The position numbers and the translations under genes are program-made. Shown here one piece after another: positions 9,583-18,205 of a DNA stretch of 64,000 bases. Source of the DNA: Polyangia bacterium (GTDB taxonomy: Bacteria; Myxococcota_A; Polyangia; Fen-1088); assembly GCA_036268875.1 (NCBI GenBank), contig DATATI010000087.1:1-64000 (forward strand), in the 5' to 3' direction. Each line of letters opens with the position of its first letter. Within the stretch, counting starts at the first letter, position 1. The notes beneath the pieces were generated by a model. It did no database searches. It saw only the letters and a list, made by a program, of their open reading frames with translations, and was not told the origin of the DNA.

Positions 9583-10811
9583 CGCAAGGATCGTCCCCAG
9601 CGGGCCAGGATCCAGGCGGTGGCGTTGTCCTGGCGCGAGTACACCGCGTACCCGTCGTTGGCCGAGCGCCCGGCTGGCAAAAGCTGCCAGAACAAACCCA
9701 GCGGCGCCGCGTTCCACGCAAACAGATGGCCGAGCCAGCCGTCATAGCTGGCGGCGCGCTCCGGATCCGAACCGGCAAAGCCGCACTCGCCGAGATAACC
9801 GACCTTGCCGACCGACGCGGCCAGGGCCTGATGCCGTTCGATCCAGATCTCCGTGTCGCGCGCGGTGGAAAGGCCATAATTGCGCGGATAAAAGTGGTAG
9901 CTCAGCATGTCCAGATCGTCGACGGCGGTCAGCTTGGAATAGCTGGCCCCTTCGTCGCCGCGCACGGCGTACAGGTTCGAAAGGCCAGCGTACGGGATCG
10001 GGTCGTCGTCGAAGCCGTCGCCACCGTCGGCGACCAGCTGGTTCGGGGCGATGGCTTTCAGGAAACCGGCCAGCTCGGCGATGGCGTCGGGCAGTGAGCG
10101 GGTGCCGCGGCAACTCTTGCAGCGCAGCTCGTTGCCGATCTCCCAGGCCATGATCGTCGGCTCGTCTTTGTAGGCCACGCCGGTGAAGGTGTTCACCCGG
10201 TTCACCAGCATGAAGGCGTAGTCCTTCCACCACTGCTTCATCTGCGGCGTGGTGAAAAAATCGTCGTGCGTGTATGGCGTGCCCAGCGCTTGCGTGGCCC
10301 AGGCCGCGTAGGCCGGCAGGCCGCCGTATTCGGACCAGTTGTTCACCAGCGGAATGATCAACCGAATGCCGCGTTTTTTCGCCTCCCACACCGCCTGGTC
10401 CAGGCCCAAGAGGCCTTCTTCGCGAAACCCTTCGCTTGGGTTGTGGCGAATCGACGACGCGTCGGTGGGCGAATCGTTGAAGCCCCAGATGCGCGCCACC
10501 GGCAGTGACAAGCAGACCAGATCGTCCAGCACCTCGCGCACCACGCGCAAGGCGGTGGTGTCCTTGTCCTGCTGGGCGTACGACAGCAGCTGCTGCAGGT
10601 AATAAAGGTTCGTGCCGGTGGCGCGGTAAGGCGACAGGTGATTGAACAGCAGCGCGCCGTCGTCGCGGCCAACGAACCCGGCGATGGGCGGCAGGGGCGG
10701 GCAGCCGATGTCTTCCAGCTCGTCGGCGTGGGCGGGCGGCTCGGGCGGCGTGGCCACCGGCGCTGGCGCTGAGGAACTGTGGCACCCGGCGGTCGAAAGA
10801 GCGATTCCCAT
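9579..10811 (-). CDS. GH5-like glycoside hydrolase lipoprotein (mannanase/cellulase-like)
   Basis: A predicted exported hydrolase anchored by lipid: the lipobox LSTAGC is followed by a Pro/Ala linker. The (beta/alpha)8 catalytic domain resembles GH5 endo-mannanases: GTNLYYLQQLLSY near the start, IRLIIPLVNNWSEYGG, the acid/base motif IMAWEIGNELR, the HFYPRNYG region and the nucleophile motif VGYLGECGF. Cys-rich RCKSCRGTRS follows the acid/base loop. The ATG at 10811 gives a signal peptide with no positive n-region; reading further back in frame adds IVRRRLLSAA, so the true start may be a rare ATT or CTG codon slightly upstream. It lies 53 bases after mgtE and overlaps the CgeB-like gene by four bases. 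Confidence 0.75.
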   Translation of the reverse strand: MGIALSTAGCHSSSAPAPVATPPEPPAHADELEDIGCPPLPPIAGFVGRDDGALLFNHLSPYRATGTNLYYLQQLLSYAQQDKDTTALRVVREVLDDLVCLSLPVARIWGFNDSPTDASSIRHNPSEGFREEGLLGLDQAVWEAKKRGIRLIIPLVNNWSEYGGLPAYAAWATQALGTPYTHDDFFTTPQMKQWWKDYAFMLVNRVNTFTGVAYKDEPTIMAWEIGNELRCKSCRGTRSLPDAIAELAGFLKAIAPNQLVADGGDGFDDDPIPYAGLSNLYAVRGDEGASYSKLTAVDDLDMLSYHFYPRNYGLSTARDTEIWIERHQALAASVGKVGYLGECGFAGSDPERAASYDGWLGHLFAWNAAPLGLFWQLLPAGRSANDGYAVYSRQDNATAWILARWGRSLR

Positions 10812-10864
10812 CGCCGCGGACAGAAGACGCCGGCGAACAATGCGGCCTGCGGTGCCGCCCGCGT

Positions 10865-12199
10865 TCAGAGCAAACTTCCTCTCAAGATCATCGCTGCCAT
10901 GGTGAAGTAAATGACCAGTCCGCTGACGTCCACCAATGTTGCCACGAAGGGGGCCGACGCGCTGGCGGGGTCGAAGCGAAAGGTGCGTAACAAAAACGGT
11001 AGCATCGATCCAGCCAGCGTGCCCCACAGAACCACCCCCACCAGGCTGGCGGCGACGGTGGAGGCGATGCCGAAGTAGTGATCGCCGTAGGTGTGAAAGA
11101 TCGCCTGCCAGGCCATGATGCGAATGAAGCCCAGCACCGCCAGCACCAGGCCCAGGCCCAGACCGGCCAAAAACTCCCGCCGCACCACCCGCCACCAGTC
11201 GCGCAACCGCACCTCGCCCAGCGCCATGGCCCGGATGACCAGCGTGGTGGCCTGCGAACCGGAGTTGCCGCCGCTCGAGATGATGAGCGGGACGAACAGC
11301 GCCAGCACCACCGCGCGGGCGATCTCTTTTTCGAAGTAGCCCATCGCGCTGGCGGTCAGCATCTCGCCCACGAACAGCACGCTCAGCCAGCCGACCCGCT
11401 TGCGCAGCATTTGAAACAGGCGGATTTCGAGATACGGCGCCTCCAAGGCGGCCACGCCGCCTAGTTTCTGCATATCCTCGGTGGCCTCTTCCTGCACCAC
11501 CTCGACAACGTCGTCGGCGGTGACGATACCTTTCATCCGCCCCTCGCCGTCGACGACCGGCAGGGCGACCAGGTGGTAGCGGCCGAACTCGCGGCTGACC
11601 GATTCCTGATCCATCTGCTCGGGGATGGTGACCACCGACGTGCTCATCACGTCGCGCACCCGGGTCTGCCCGGCGGCGGTGAAGAGATCGCCGAAGGACA
11701 CCGTGCCCAGCAAATGTTGATCGGCGTCCAGCACGTACGCGTAGTAGATCGACCGCGGCTGCTCGCGGGTTTGCCGGCGCAGGTAGCTGACCGCTTCGTC
11801 GACGGTGATGTCCGGGCGCAGGCGGGCAAAACGCGGGTTCATCAGACCGCCGGCGTTGTCCTCGGCGTAGGCCAAAAGCGCGCTGACCTCGCGCCGGGTG
11901 GGATCGTCCAGCAGGGCCAGCACGGTTTCGCGTTTGTCCTGTGGGACCGCCTGGATAACGTCGGCGGCGTCGTCGGGCGGCAGCAGGCGCACCCACGATC
12001 GCTGATCGCGCGCCGGCAGGGCCAGCACCACCTGCGCTTGATCGCGGGCGTCCAGGCCAAAGAAAAATTCCTCCGCCTCGTCGCGGGGCAACTGCGTGAA
12101 GGCATCCACGCGGTCTTCCACCGTGAGCAACGGCCAGACGTCGCGGATCTCCACCAGCGACAGGGGTTCACGTTCAATCGGCGGCGTGGCTGCGGTCAT
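10865..12199 (-). CDS. mgtE: MgtE-family magnesium transporter
   Basis: A Mg2+ channel/transporter of the inner membrane, 444 aa, the usual size. The N-terminal MgtE_N helical domain (about residues 25-130) includes QLPRDEAEEFFFGL and RLLPPDDAADVIQ. Two CBS motifs follow (about 135-260): MNPRFARLRPDITVDEAV, then VRDVMSTSVVTIPEQM and IVTADDVVEVVQEE; these sense cytosolic Mg2+ in the family. The C-terminal five-helix pore domain contains VPLIISSGGNSGSQATTLVI, the conserved pore motif. No M-box riboswitch was recognised upstream; only 74 bases separate it from the DUF4393 gene. The glycosidase gene begins 53 bases downstream on the same strand, so cotranscription is possible. Confidence 0.95.
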   Translation of the reverse strand: MTAATPPIEREPLSLVEIRDVWPLLTVEDRVDAFTQLPRDEAEEFFFGLDARDQAQVVLALPARDQRSWVRLLPPDDAADVIQAVPQDKRETVLALLDDPTRREVSALLAYAEDNAGGLMNPRFARLRPDITVDEAVSYLRRQTREQPRSIYYAYVLDADQHLLGTVSFGDLFTAAGQTRVRDVMSTSVVTIPEQMDQESVSREFGRYHLVALPVVDGEGRMKGIVTADDVVEVVQEEATEDMQKLGGVAALEAPYLEIRLFQMLRKRVGWLSVLFVGEMLTASAMGYFEKEIARAVVLALFVPLIISSGGNSGSQATTLVIRAMALGEVRLRDWWRVVRREFLAGLGLGLVLAVLGFIRIMAWQAIFHTYGDHYFGIASTVAASLVGVVLWGTLAGSMLPFLLRTFRFDPASASAPFVATLVDVSGLVIYFTMAAMILRGSLL

Positions 12200-12273
12200 G
12201 ACGGCGCTCCGGGGCGCGAGTTGTTTCGGTGTTTCGCGGGTTGGGCTTTTTCAGGGGGCGCGGTGGCCGTCGA

Positions 12274-13095
12274 CTACGACTCGGCCTCCGGGCGGTACTC
12301 GCAGGCGTCGTAAAATTGCCGGCCGAACGCGGTGACGAAGAGATACTTGCGCTGGATGTCGGGGACGATCGGCTCGTCGCTGGGACCGAGCTCGGCCGGC
12401 CGGCGTGCTTCGATGCGGGCCAGGGCTTCCAGCACGCGCGGGTGCTGCTCGACCACCTTGAACATGCGGGCGTCTTCCGAGACCCGGGCGGCGCGGATCT
12501 CGGTCAGGCCCAGGCGGCAGAGGTTGTCCAGGTACATCGGCGCCCGATCGGGGAAATCGCAGCCGGCTTGCTCGCCCAGCAAATTGAAATTTCGCAGCTC
12601 GGTGTGGGTGTAGCCGCCGAACTTGTAACGGGCTTGCACGGTGATCACCGGGTAAGGACCGTCGGTGTCGAACAGGCTGAAGATGCGCGCCTCGTCGGGG
12701 GTGATCTCGCGCAGCACCTGCACGAAGGCGGGGTGAACGCGGCGGGCGGTGGCGCTGTCCATCGACGCCGCCAAAAGATTCAGGTACCGCTCGCGCAGAA
12801 CCTCGTCGGCGCGCAGCGAGGCGGACAGGACCTGGGCGGTCAGGATCGGGTTCGGAGCCAGGCGCCGCCGCTCCGGGATGGCCCGCCGTCGTTCGCCGAG
12901 CTCGCGCAGCATGCCCGGCACGCGCGCCGCCGCCTGGGGAACAAAACCGAGCGGCGACATCGCCAGCCGGGCCAACACCTGCAGGCCGCCCCCGAGGTCG
13001 GTCTCGCCTCCGCCGCTGGCCCGCGGACGAACCATCAGCTCGCGGATTGCCCGCGTTGCGCTGGCCACCTTCTCCCTCTCCTTGCTGAACAGCAT
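12274..13095 (-). CDS. Abi-alpha (DUF4393) family protein
   Basis: A 273-residue soluble protein whose centre fits the DUF4393 / Abi-alpha family: LRERYLNLLAASMDSATA, then RVHPAFVQVLREITPDEARI, then LFDTDGPYPVI. Members are named after abortive-infection proteins, but their biochemical activity is not known to me. A short basic N-terminus (MLFSKEREKVASATRAIREL) and a Gly-rich hinge precede it. The C-terminus has a domain around NLCRLGLTEIRAARVSEDAR and ends with KYLFVTAFGRQFYDACEY, which resembles the usual end of these proteins. It sits 74 bases upstream of mgtE on the same strand. No restriction or other defence gene is adjacent, so a defence role is only suggestive. Confidence 0.75.
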   Translation of the reverse strand: MLFSKEREKVASATRAIRELMVRPRASGGGETDLGGGLQVLARLAMSPLGFVPQAAARVPGMLRELGERRRAIPERRRLAPNPILTAQVLSASLRADEVLRERYLNLLAASMDSATARRVHPAFVQVLREITPDEARIFSLFDTDGPYPVITVQARYKFGGYTHTELRNFNLLGEQAGCDFPDRAPMYLDNLCRLGLTEIRAARVSEDARMFKVVEQHPRVLEALARIEARRPAELGPSDEPIVPDIQRKYLFVTAFGRQFYDACEYRPEAES

Positions 13096-13293
13096 CGGCG
13101 GGCAGGTTACTCCATTCGGCAGTCAATTGTTGGTCGACTTAGAGCGCCTTTTCCCCCCCGTTTCAGGAAGCTTTCGTGGCTGCTCGCGCCGGCCAAATAT
13201 GTCAGCACCCGTTGCTTGACAGTCATCCGTAGCCGATGAGACAAACCTCGCTCGGTTTTCCAACCGATCAGTTTTTTTACTTCTCCGATCGAC

Positions 13294-13578
13294 GTGTCTA
13301 CCATTCCAACCATCGTGCGTTCGTCAAAGCCATCCCTGCCGGCGCACACCCGCAGCGTGATCACCTTGCGCCAGCTTCTGCGCGACGTGGCCGCCGGCAT
13401 TCGCGTCCTGCAGACCCGCGACGGCCTGGACCTGTCGGAAGGGCAGATCACCGAACGGGCCCGCAACATCGTCGCCGGCCTGATCGGCAACTATCGCATC
13501 GAAGCGCTGGAGGTCAGCGCCTCGCGCGCCGGCCGCCCGGACGTCGCCGACGAAGCCGATCACGATCAGGCGCCGTAG
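13294..13578 (+). CDS. Hypothetical protein, 94 aa
   Basis: I do not recognise the family. The start is a GTG at 13294 giving MSTIPTIVRSSKPSLPAHTR; no clear ribosome-binding site is visible. The core (about residues 25-70, LRQLLRDVAAGIRVLQTRDG and QITERARNIVAGLIGNYRIE) looks helical and amphipathic, and the C-terminus is acidic (DVADEADHDQAP). There is no signal peptide or membrane helix. It is convergent with a small coiled-coil gene 25 bases away. Codon choice matches neighbouring genes, which supports a real gene. Confidence 0.5.
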   Translation: MSTIPTIVRSSKPSLPAHTRSVITLRQLLRDVAAGIRVLQTRDGLDLSEGQITERARNIVAGLIGNYRIEALEVSASRAGRPDVADEADHDQAP

Positions 13579-13603
13579 GGCGCCGCGCTCAGGGTGCGGG
13601 CGG

Positions 13604-13840
13604 TTACTGCAGCAGCCGGGCGTCGGCGGGCGACTGGTCAGGGCTCAGGGTCGCCTTGATCTGGCGCAGGCTGACGCGCATGGCGTCGACCTCGTCGCGC
13701 AGGGCGCGCATCTCGGCGCCGCCGTCCGGGCGCGTCCCTTTCGCCGCGTCCTGAATATCAGCCAGGGTGATGAGGGCCCGGCGCAGACATTTGACGCCGA
13801 CGATCAGCGCGTACGCTCCCGCTTTTTGCAGCGTTTCCAT
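13604..13840 (-). CDS. Small helical hypothetical protein, 78 aa
   Basis: Unrecognised protein starting METLQKAGAYALIVGVKCLR. The first half is hydrophobic and amphipathic; the second half (about residues 35-70) is a charged coiled coil with a heptad feel (MRALRDEVDAMRVSLRQIKA). The open frame extends upstream to 13999, but that part is Arg/Pro rich and overlaps the next gene, so the ATG at 13840 is preferred. It is on the same strand as the YdjM-like gene, 64 bases downstream of it. The hydrophobic stretch is too short to call a membrane helix with confidence. Confidence 0.45.
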   Translation of the reverse strand: METLQKAGAYALIVGVKCLRRALITLADIQDAAKGTRPDGGAEMRALRDEVDAMRVSLRQIKATLSPDQSPADARLLQ

Positions 13841-13904
13841 GGGGCGATCATTTCCATCGACAGCCGGCCCCCGGGACTTGAAGACAAACCGTGGTGGCGC
13901 CGCC

Positions 13905-14633
13905 TTAACCGCTGGAACGCAGCGGCGGATCGTCGCCGCGGCTGGCGTCGGTTGGCCGAACGTCGCTGGCCTCGGCATCATTCGCCGCCGCGCACACACC
14001 CATCGGCGGCGTGTCGGGCCGGCCGCCTCTGACCACGGTCAGGACCGAAAGCGCGGTTTCCACTGTCGCGGTCGACAGGGCTGCCTCGGCCGTCGCTGTC
14101 GCCGTCGCTCCGGCGCGCTTGCGCGGCCACAGCACGTACACCATGAGCGGCAGGAAATAACAGAACTCGGACAGCAGGCTGACGATGCCGGCGTGCGACA
14201 GATAGTCTTCGACGCGCGGCGCGTCCGGCAGCACGCGCCACGGCGACATGAAGCGATGGGCGGAAAACGGCCACAGAAGCGGGATGCCGCGTCCGCCTTC
14301 GCCGAGGGTGTCCAGCAAGCCATGGCTGCCGACGGCGACGGTGATGGCGAAGGCGGTTCGCCACGCCGGCACGCCCATCCGGCGCGCGAAAAGCCCGCAG
14401 GCCAGGCCCACCATCAACGCCATCACCAGCGAGTGCGAGGCGCCGCGATGACCGATGGCGCCCCAATCGTGCACGCCCAACGCCACCGGGATCAGATCGG
14501 CGTCGGGCAGAATGGAGAGCACCGCAAACAGCAGGATGGCGGTATAGCAGCGTTTCCGCGAGCGGTTCCCGGCCCCTGCGTTGTGCAGCCGACCCGTCAG
14601 CATCCCGACGGCGAGATGACCAAAACTCGCCAC
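13905..14633 (-). CDS. YdjM/DUF457-like membrane-bound metal-dependent hydrolase
   Basis: A 242-residue polytopic inner-membrane protein of the LexA-binding inner membrane / YdjM type. Conserved polar residues sit at helix ends: ILPDADLIPVAL, then GHRGASHSLVMAL, then GSHGLLDTL, the His/Asp set expected to bind metal. Four or more hydrophobic segments lie between about residues 30 and 170. The remaining 70 or so residues are a low-complexity, Ala/Thr/Val-rich tail that looks dispensable. The start is a GTG at 14633 giving MASFGHLAVG, the usual family N-terminus. The physiological substrate is unknown for most members. Confidence 0.75.
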   Translation of the reverse strand: MASFGHLAVGMLTGRLHNAGAGNRSRKRCYTAILLFAVLSILPDADLIPVALGVHDWGAIGHRGASHSLVMALMVGLACGLFARRMGVPAWRTAFAITVAVGSHGLLDTLGEGGRGIPLLWPFSAHRFMSPWRVLPDAPRVEDYLSHAGIVSLLSEFCYFLPLMVYVLWPRKRAGATATATAEAALSTATVETALSVLTVVRGGRPDTPPMGVCAAANDAEASDVRPTDASRGDDPPLRSSG

Positions 14634-14808
14634 CCAAAAGCTTGGCCTGGGTCGCGCTGCGCGGCCACCGATAAAATTATGTCGGCCGCTGATTTTGCCT
14701 CGATTTGCCGGGGGATATGTCGGTCGTCAGCGTTAACGCCAGCTCGGCCGGCTACCGGTGGGGACGACTCCCACGCGAGTGGTGGCCAACTGCAGTATCC
14801 TGCGCCCG

Positions 14809-15543
14809 ATGATCCGCTTTCGGGACGTCAACAAATGGTTCGGGAAAAACCACGTCCTGCGCGACGTCACCCTGTCCGTCGAAGGCGGCGAGGTGGTCGT
14901 GGTCTGCGGGCCGTCCGGGTCGGGCAAGTCCACTCTGATCCGCACCATCAACAAGCTCGAGCCGATTGACAGCGGCTCCCTGGTGGTCGACGGCCAGGAT
15001 CTGGCCGATTCAAAGCTAGCGATTAACAAACTGCGCGCCGAGATCGGTTTCGTCTTCCAGCAGTTCAATCTCTACCCGCACCTTTCTGTGCTGGCCAACA
15101 TCACGCTGGCGCCCCGCCTGGTGCGCAAGGTGCCGCCGCGCGAGGCCGACGAGCAGGCGGCGGCGCTGCTGGCGCGCGTGGGCCTTTCGGAAAAACGCGA
15201 CGCCTATCCGTCGCAGCTGTCCGGCGGCCAGCAGCAGCGGGTGGCCATCGCCCGGGCGCTGGCCATGAAACCGAAGATCATGCTGTTCGACGAGCCGACA
15301 TCGGCGCTGGACCCCGAGATGATCGGCGAGGTGCTGGCGGTGATGAAGGACCTGGCAGGCACCGGCATGACCATGATGGTGGTGACGCATGAGATGGGCT
15401 TCGCGCGCGAGGTGTCGAGCCGCGTGGTGTTCATCGATCAGGGCGCCATCCTGGAAGACGCCCCGCCGGCCGAATTTTTTCGCAGCCCGAAGCACGCCCG
15501 CGCGCAGCAGTTTCTAAAGCAGGTGCTGTCGCCGATGCATTGA
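14809..15543 (+). CDS. Polar amino-acid ABC transporter, ATP-binding protein (GlnQ-like)
   Basis: The nucleotide-binding subunit of a PAAT-family importer, 244 aa. Walker A is [14 protein letters not shown] (about residues 33-46), the Q-loop lies in [12 protein letters not shown], the signature is [16 protein letters not shown], Walker B is [17 protein letters not shown], and the H-loop is [12 protein letters not shown]. The family ending [20 protein letters not shown] is present. The ATG at 14809 ([17 protein letters not shown]) gives the normal N-terminus; the frame upstream to 14758 is extra. It is the first gene of a four-gene operon followed by the binding protein and two permeases. It acts on the cytoplasmic face of the inner membrane. 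Confidence 0.95.
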   Translation: MIRFRDVNKWFGKNHVLRDVTLSVEGGEVVVVCGPSGSGKSTLIRTINKLEPIDSGSLVVDGQDLADSKLAINKLRAEIGFVFQQFNLYPHLSVLANITLAPRLVRKVPPREADEQAAALLARVGLSEKRDAYPSQLSGGQQQRVAIARALAMKPKIMLFDEPTSALDPEMIGEVLAVMKDLAGTGMTMMVVTHEMGFAREVSSRVVFIDQGAILEDAPPAEFFRSPKHARAQQFLKQVLSPMH

Positions 15544-15581
15544 CGCGAACCAAGGCAGCAAACAAAAAGGGGATGACCAAC

Positions 15582-16397
15582 ATGAAGCGACTTTTCTTGG
15601 CGCTGCTGGCCACGGCGGCGGTGCTTTCGTTCCGCGTGAGCCCGGCCGCCGCGGCCGACACGCTGGCCGAGGTGAAGAAGAAGGGCGTGCTGGTGTGCGG
15701 GGTGAAGGACTCGCTGCCGCCGTTCGGGTATGTCGACGCCGGCTCGCGCGAGCTGGTGGGATACGACATCGATTTCTGCAAGGCGCTGGCCGACAAGCTG
15801 AAGGTCAAAGCCGAGCTGAAACCGGTGACGTCGGCCAGCCGCATCCCGCAGCTGCAAGAGCGCAACATCGACCTCATCGCCGCCACCATGACCCACACCG
15901 CCGAGCGCGAAAAACAGATCGCCTTTTCCCACACCTATTTTCTCACCGGGCAAAAGTTCCTGGCCAAGGTGGGGACGGTGAAGACGCTGAAGGATCTCGA
16001 AGGCAAGAAGGTGGCCACCGCCAAGGGATCGACGTCGGAGCAGAACGTCGCCCAGGCGGTGCCCACCGCCACCGTGCTGTCATTCGACGACTACCCGCAG
16101 GCGGTGCTGGCCTTGCAACAGGGCAAGGTGGTGGCGGTGACCACCGACGAGTCGATCTTGATCGGCCAGCTGAACAACCTGCACGACCCGCACTACGAGA
16201 TCGCGTCGTTGCAGATCTCCGAAGAGCCCTACGGCCTGGGCATGCGCAAGGGCGACCCCGCGTTCGTGTCGTTCGTGAACAAGACGCTGCTGGAGATGGA
16301 AAAAAACGGTCAGGCCCGCACGATCTACGACAAGTGGTTCTCGTCCACGTCGGGCACGCCGCGCCCGCGCAATTTCCAGATCACGGCCGGGAAATAG
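15582..16397 (+). CDS. Polar amino-acid ABC transporter, periplasmic binding protein
   Basis: The substrate-binding component, 271 aa, with a Sec signal peptide MKRLFLALLATAAVLS ending in SPAAAADT. The mature part is an SBP_bac_3 domain: VLVCGVKDSLPPFGYVD, VGYDIDFCKALADKLKV, RIPQLQERNIDLIAATMT, GKKVATAKGSTSEQN and GLGMRKGDPAFVSFVN. This set resembles glutamate/aspartate-type binders, but the ligand is not provable here. Three starts are possible: 15540 (overlapping the previous stop as ATGA), 15573, and 15582. The last is preferred because AAGGGG lies about nine bases upstream and it gives a clean signal peptide. Confidence 0.93.
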   Translation: MKRLFLALLATAAVLSFRVSPAAAADTLAEVKKKGVLVCGVKDSLPPFGYVDAGSRELVGYDIDFCKALADKLKVKAELKPVTSASRIPQLQERNIDLIAATMTHTAEREKQIAFSHTYFLTGQKFLAKVGTVKTLKDLEGKKVATAKGSTSEQNVAQAVPTATVLSFDDYPQAVLALQQGKVVAVTTDESILIGQLNNLHDPHYEIASLQISEEPYGLGMRKGDPAFVSFVNKTLLEMEKNGQARTIYDKWFSSTSGTPRPRNFQITAGK

Positions 16398-16415
16398 CGC
16401 GCCCGCTGGCCGCCC

Positions 16416-17123
16416 GTGCTGCACTACGCGTTCGACTGGTCGACGGTCACGTCGGGCAAATATTTCGGCTGGCTGATCTCGGGGCTGAAGGTCACGGTCG
16501 AACTGTCGGCGATATCGGCGGTGGTGGCGTTTGTGCTGGGCCTGCTGGTGGCGGTGCTGCGCCTGGCGCCGACCCGACCGCTGCGGGTGGTGGCGTCGGC
16601 GTACATCGAGTTCTTTCGCAACACCCCGCTCGTGGTGCAGATCTTCTTTTGGTACTTCGGGTCATACAAGATCCTGCCCGACGCGTTGAACACCTGGCTG
16701 AACGAACACAACTTCGAGTTCGCCGCCGCCGCCATCGCCCTTTCGATCTACACGTCGGCCTTCATCGCCGAGGACATTCGTTCCGGCATCCTGGCGGTTC
16801 CGAAGGAACAGATGGAGGCGGCGCGCAGCGTCGGGTTTTCGTACCTGGCGGCGATGCGCCGGGTGATCTTGCCGCAGGCGGTGCGCATCACCGTCCCGCC
16901 GCTGGTGAACCAGTTCTTGAACCTGACCAAGAACTCGTCGCTGGCCATGACCATCGGGGTGGCCGAGGTGACGTATCAAGCGCGGCAGATCGAAAGTTAC
17001 AGCTTCAAGGGCTTTGAAGCGTTCACCGCGGCGACGGTGATTTACCTGGGCCTGTCGCTGCTGATCACCGCCCTGGTGGCCGCGTACGACCGCGCGGTGT
17101 TGAACCCGGCGCACGGGCGCTGA
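16416..17123 (+). CDS. Polar amino-acid ABC transporter permease 1
   Basis: An inner-membrane permease of the HisM/GlnP family, 235 aa, with about five transmembrane segments. The N-terminal HEQRO-family entry is followed by YIEFFRNTPLVVQIFFWYFG, the typical PAAT motif. The cytoplasmic EAA loop that docks on the ATPase reads KEQMEAARSVGFSYLAAMRR. Family-conserved PPLVNQFLNLTKNSSLAMTI follows. The start is a GTG at 16416, 18 bases after the binding-protein stop. It forms the heteromeric pore with the next gene. Confidence 0.93.
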   Translation: MLHYAFDWSTVTSGKYFGWLISGLKVTVELSAISAVVAFVLGLLVAVLRLAPTRPLRVVASAYIEFFRNTPLVVQIFFWYFGSYKILPDALNTWLNEHNFEFAAAAIALSIYTSAFIAEDIRSGILAVPKEQMEAARSVGFSYLAAMRRVILPQAVRITVPPLVNQFLNLTKNSSLAMTIGVAEVTYQARQIESYSFKGFEAFTAATVIYLGLSLLITALVAAYDRAVLNPAHGR

Positions 17124-17135
17124 CGGAAACGCGCC

Positions 17136-17825
17136 GTGGATTTTTCCGTCGTCAAAGACAACCTGACCTACTTTTTGATCGGGCGCTTTCCGCACGGCCC
17201 GCTGGGCGGCGTGGCGCTGACGTTGATTTTGGCCGTGGTGTCGCTGGTGCTGTCGCTGTTTGGCGGGTTGATATTGGGGCTTTGCAGCGTGTCGCGGCGG
17301 CGCTGGGTGCGGTGGCCGTCGGCGGTGTTCATCAACACCGTGCGGGGGATGCCGCTGCTGATGGTGATCTTCTGGGCGTATTTTCTCTGGCCGGCGTTGC
17401 TCGGTCACCCGACGGCAGAGAGCCAGACCGTGGTGCTGTCGCTGACCGTGTTCACGTCGGCGTACATGTCGCAAATCGTCCGGGCGGGGATCGCCGCCGT
17501 GCCGCGCGGGCAGACCGAAGCGGCGGTGGCCGCCGGTCTGTCGCCGCACCAGACGTTGTGGCGGGTGGTGCTGCCGCAGGCCCTGCGCAATATGATCCCC
17601 TCGTTCGTCAATCAGTTCGTCTCGATGATCAAAGACACCTCCCTGGCCTTCATCGTCGGTGTCGACGAGCTGACCCACGTGGCAACCCAGGTCAACAACC
17701 GGACGTTGACCCACCCGACGGAGATCTTCCTGTTCGTCGCGGTGGTGTATTTCGCGATGTGCTACGCCTTCACCGCGTTGTCGCGCTGGCTGGAACGGCG
17801 TCTGGTTTGGCGGCGGTCGATCTGA
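17136..17825 (+). CDS. Polar amino-acid ABC transporter permease 2
   Basis: The second permease subunit, 229 aa, paralogous to the gene just upstream and separated from it by 12 bases. It shows FINTVRGMPLLMVIFWAYF, an EAA loop with RGQTEAAVAAGLSPHQTLWR, and MIPSFVNQFVSMIKDTSLAF. Roughly five hydrophobic segments are visible. The start is a GTG at 17136. The final residues, RWLERRLVWRRSI, are basic as expected for a cytoplasmic C-terminus. The operon ends here; no clear intrinsic terminator follows. Confidence 0.93.
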   Translation: MDFSVVKDNLTYFLIGRFPHGPLGGVALTLILAVVSLVLSLFGGLILGLCSVSRRRWVRWPSAVFINTVRGMPLLMVIFWAYFLWPALLGHPTAESQTVVLSLTVFTSAYMSQIVRAGIAAVPRGQTEAAVAAGLSPHQTLWRVVLPQALRNMIPSFVNQFVSMIKDTSLAFIVGVDELTHVATQVNNRTLTHPTEIFLFVAVVYFAMCYAFTALSRWLERRLVWRRSI

Positions 17826-18205
17826 GTTTGGGGAGAGAGCTTGTGGCGCCCGCCGGCTTCGCGTGGCCGGGTCCTGTCACTGCGTGGACGCCTTCCGAGC
17901 GGGTTGTCTCGTCGGGCTGCGTTCGAGAGCCTGGACCGAGCGACTGGTGAATTTGTAGCGCCGAGGGACGCGGCCCGACGAACCAACCCGCTGGGTCCCC
18001 TCCACTCCGCGCCACCCGCCCACGCTGTGCCGGCCGGCAACAAGAGCACCGAACGTGAGTATCGAAACGGAATCTGATCCGGATCTCTGGATCAATCGTG
18101 GGTATAGGCGAAGCGCAGCGGGGGTGGGGTTTGGACTGGCGGGGGGCGGCGAAGCAGGCGGGCGCGCCACCATCACCCCCGCGAAAGCGAAGCCGGCGGG
18201 CGCGC
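17826..18205. other. 380-bp intergenic region, no gene seen
   Basis: This gap lies between the converging permease and RNase HI genes. Short open frames exist in it but are Arg/Pro-rich translations with no start signal. It holds a 12-bp direct repeat, GGCGGGCGCGCC, at 18157-18168 and 18195-18206 (the second reaches the RNase HI stop codon), and a GATCCGGATC palindrome near 18076. I see no tRNA, promoter or intrinsic terminator that can be supported. Confidence 0.5.

Noticed and set aside
10812-11996. In-frame N-terminal extension of the GH5-like lipoprotein
   Set aside because: This stretch overlaps mgtE in another frame and is Arg/Gly/Pro-rich; the lipobox just after 10811 shows where the real protein begins.
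17841-18077. 78-residue plus-strand open frame in the intergenic gap
   Set aside because: It is Arg/Pro-rich with no ribosome site, no known domain and no conserved context.
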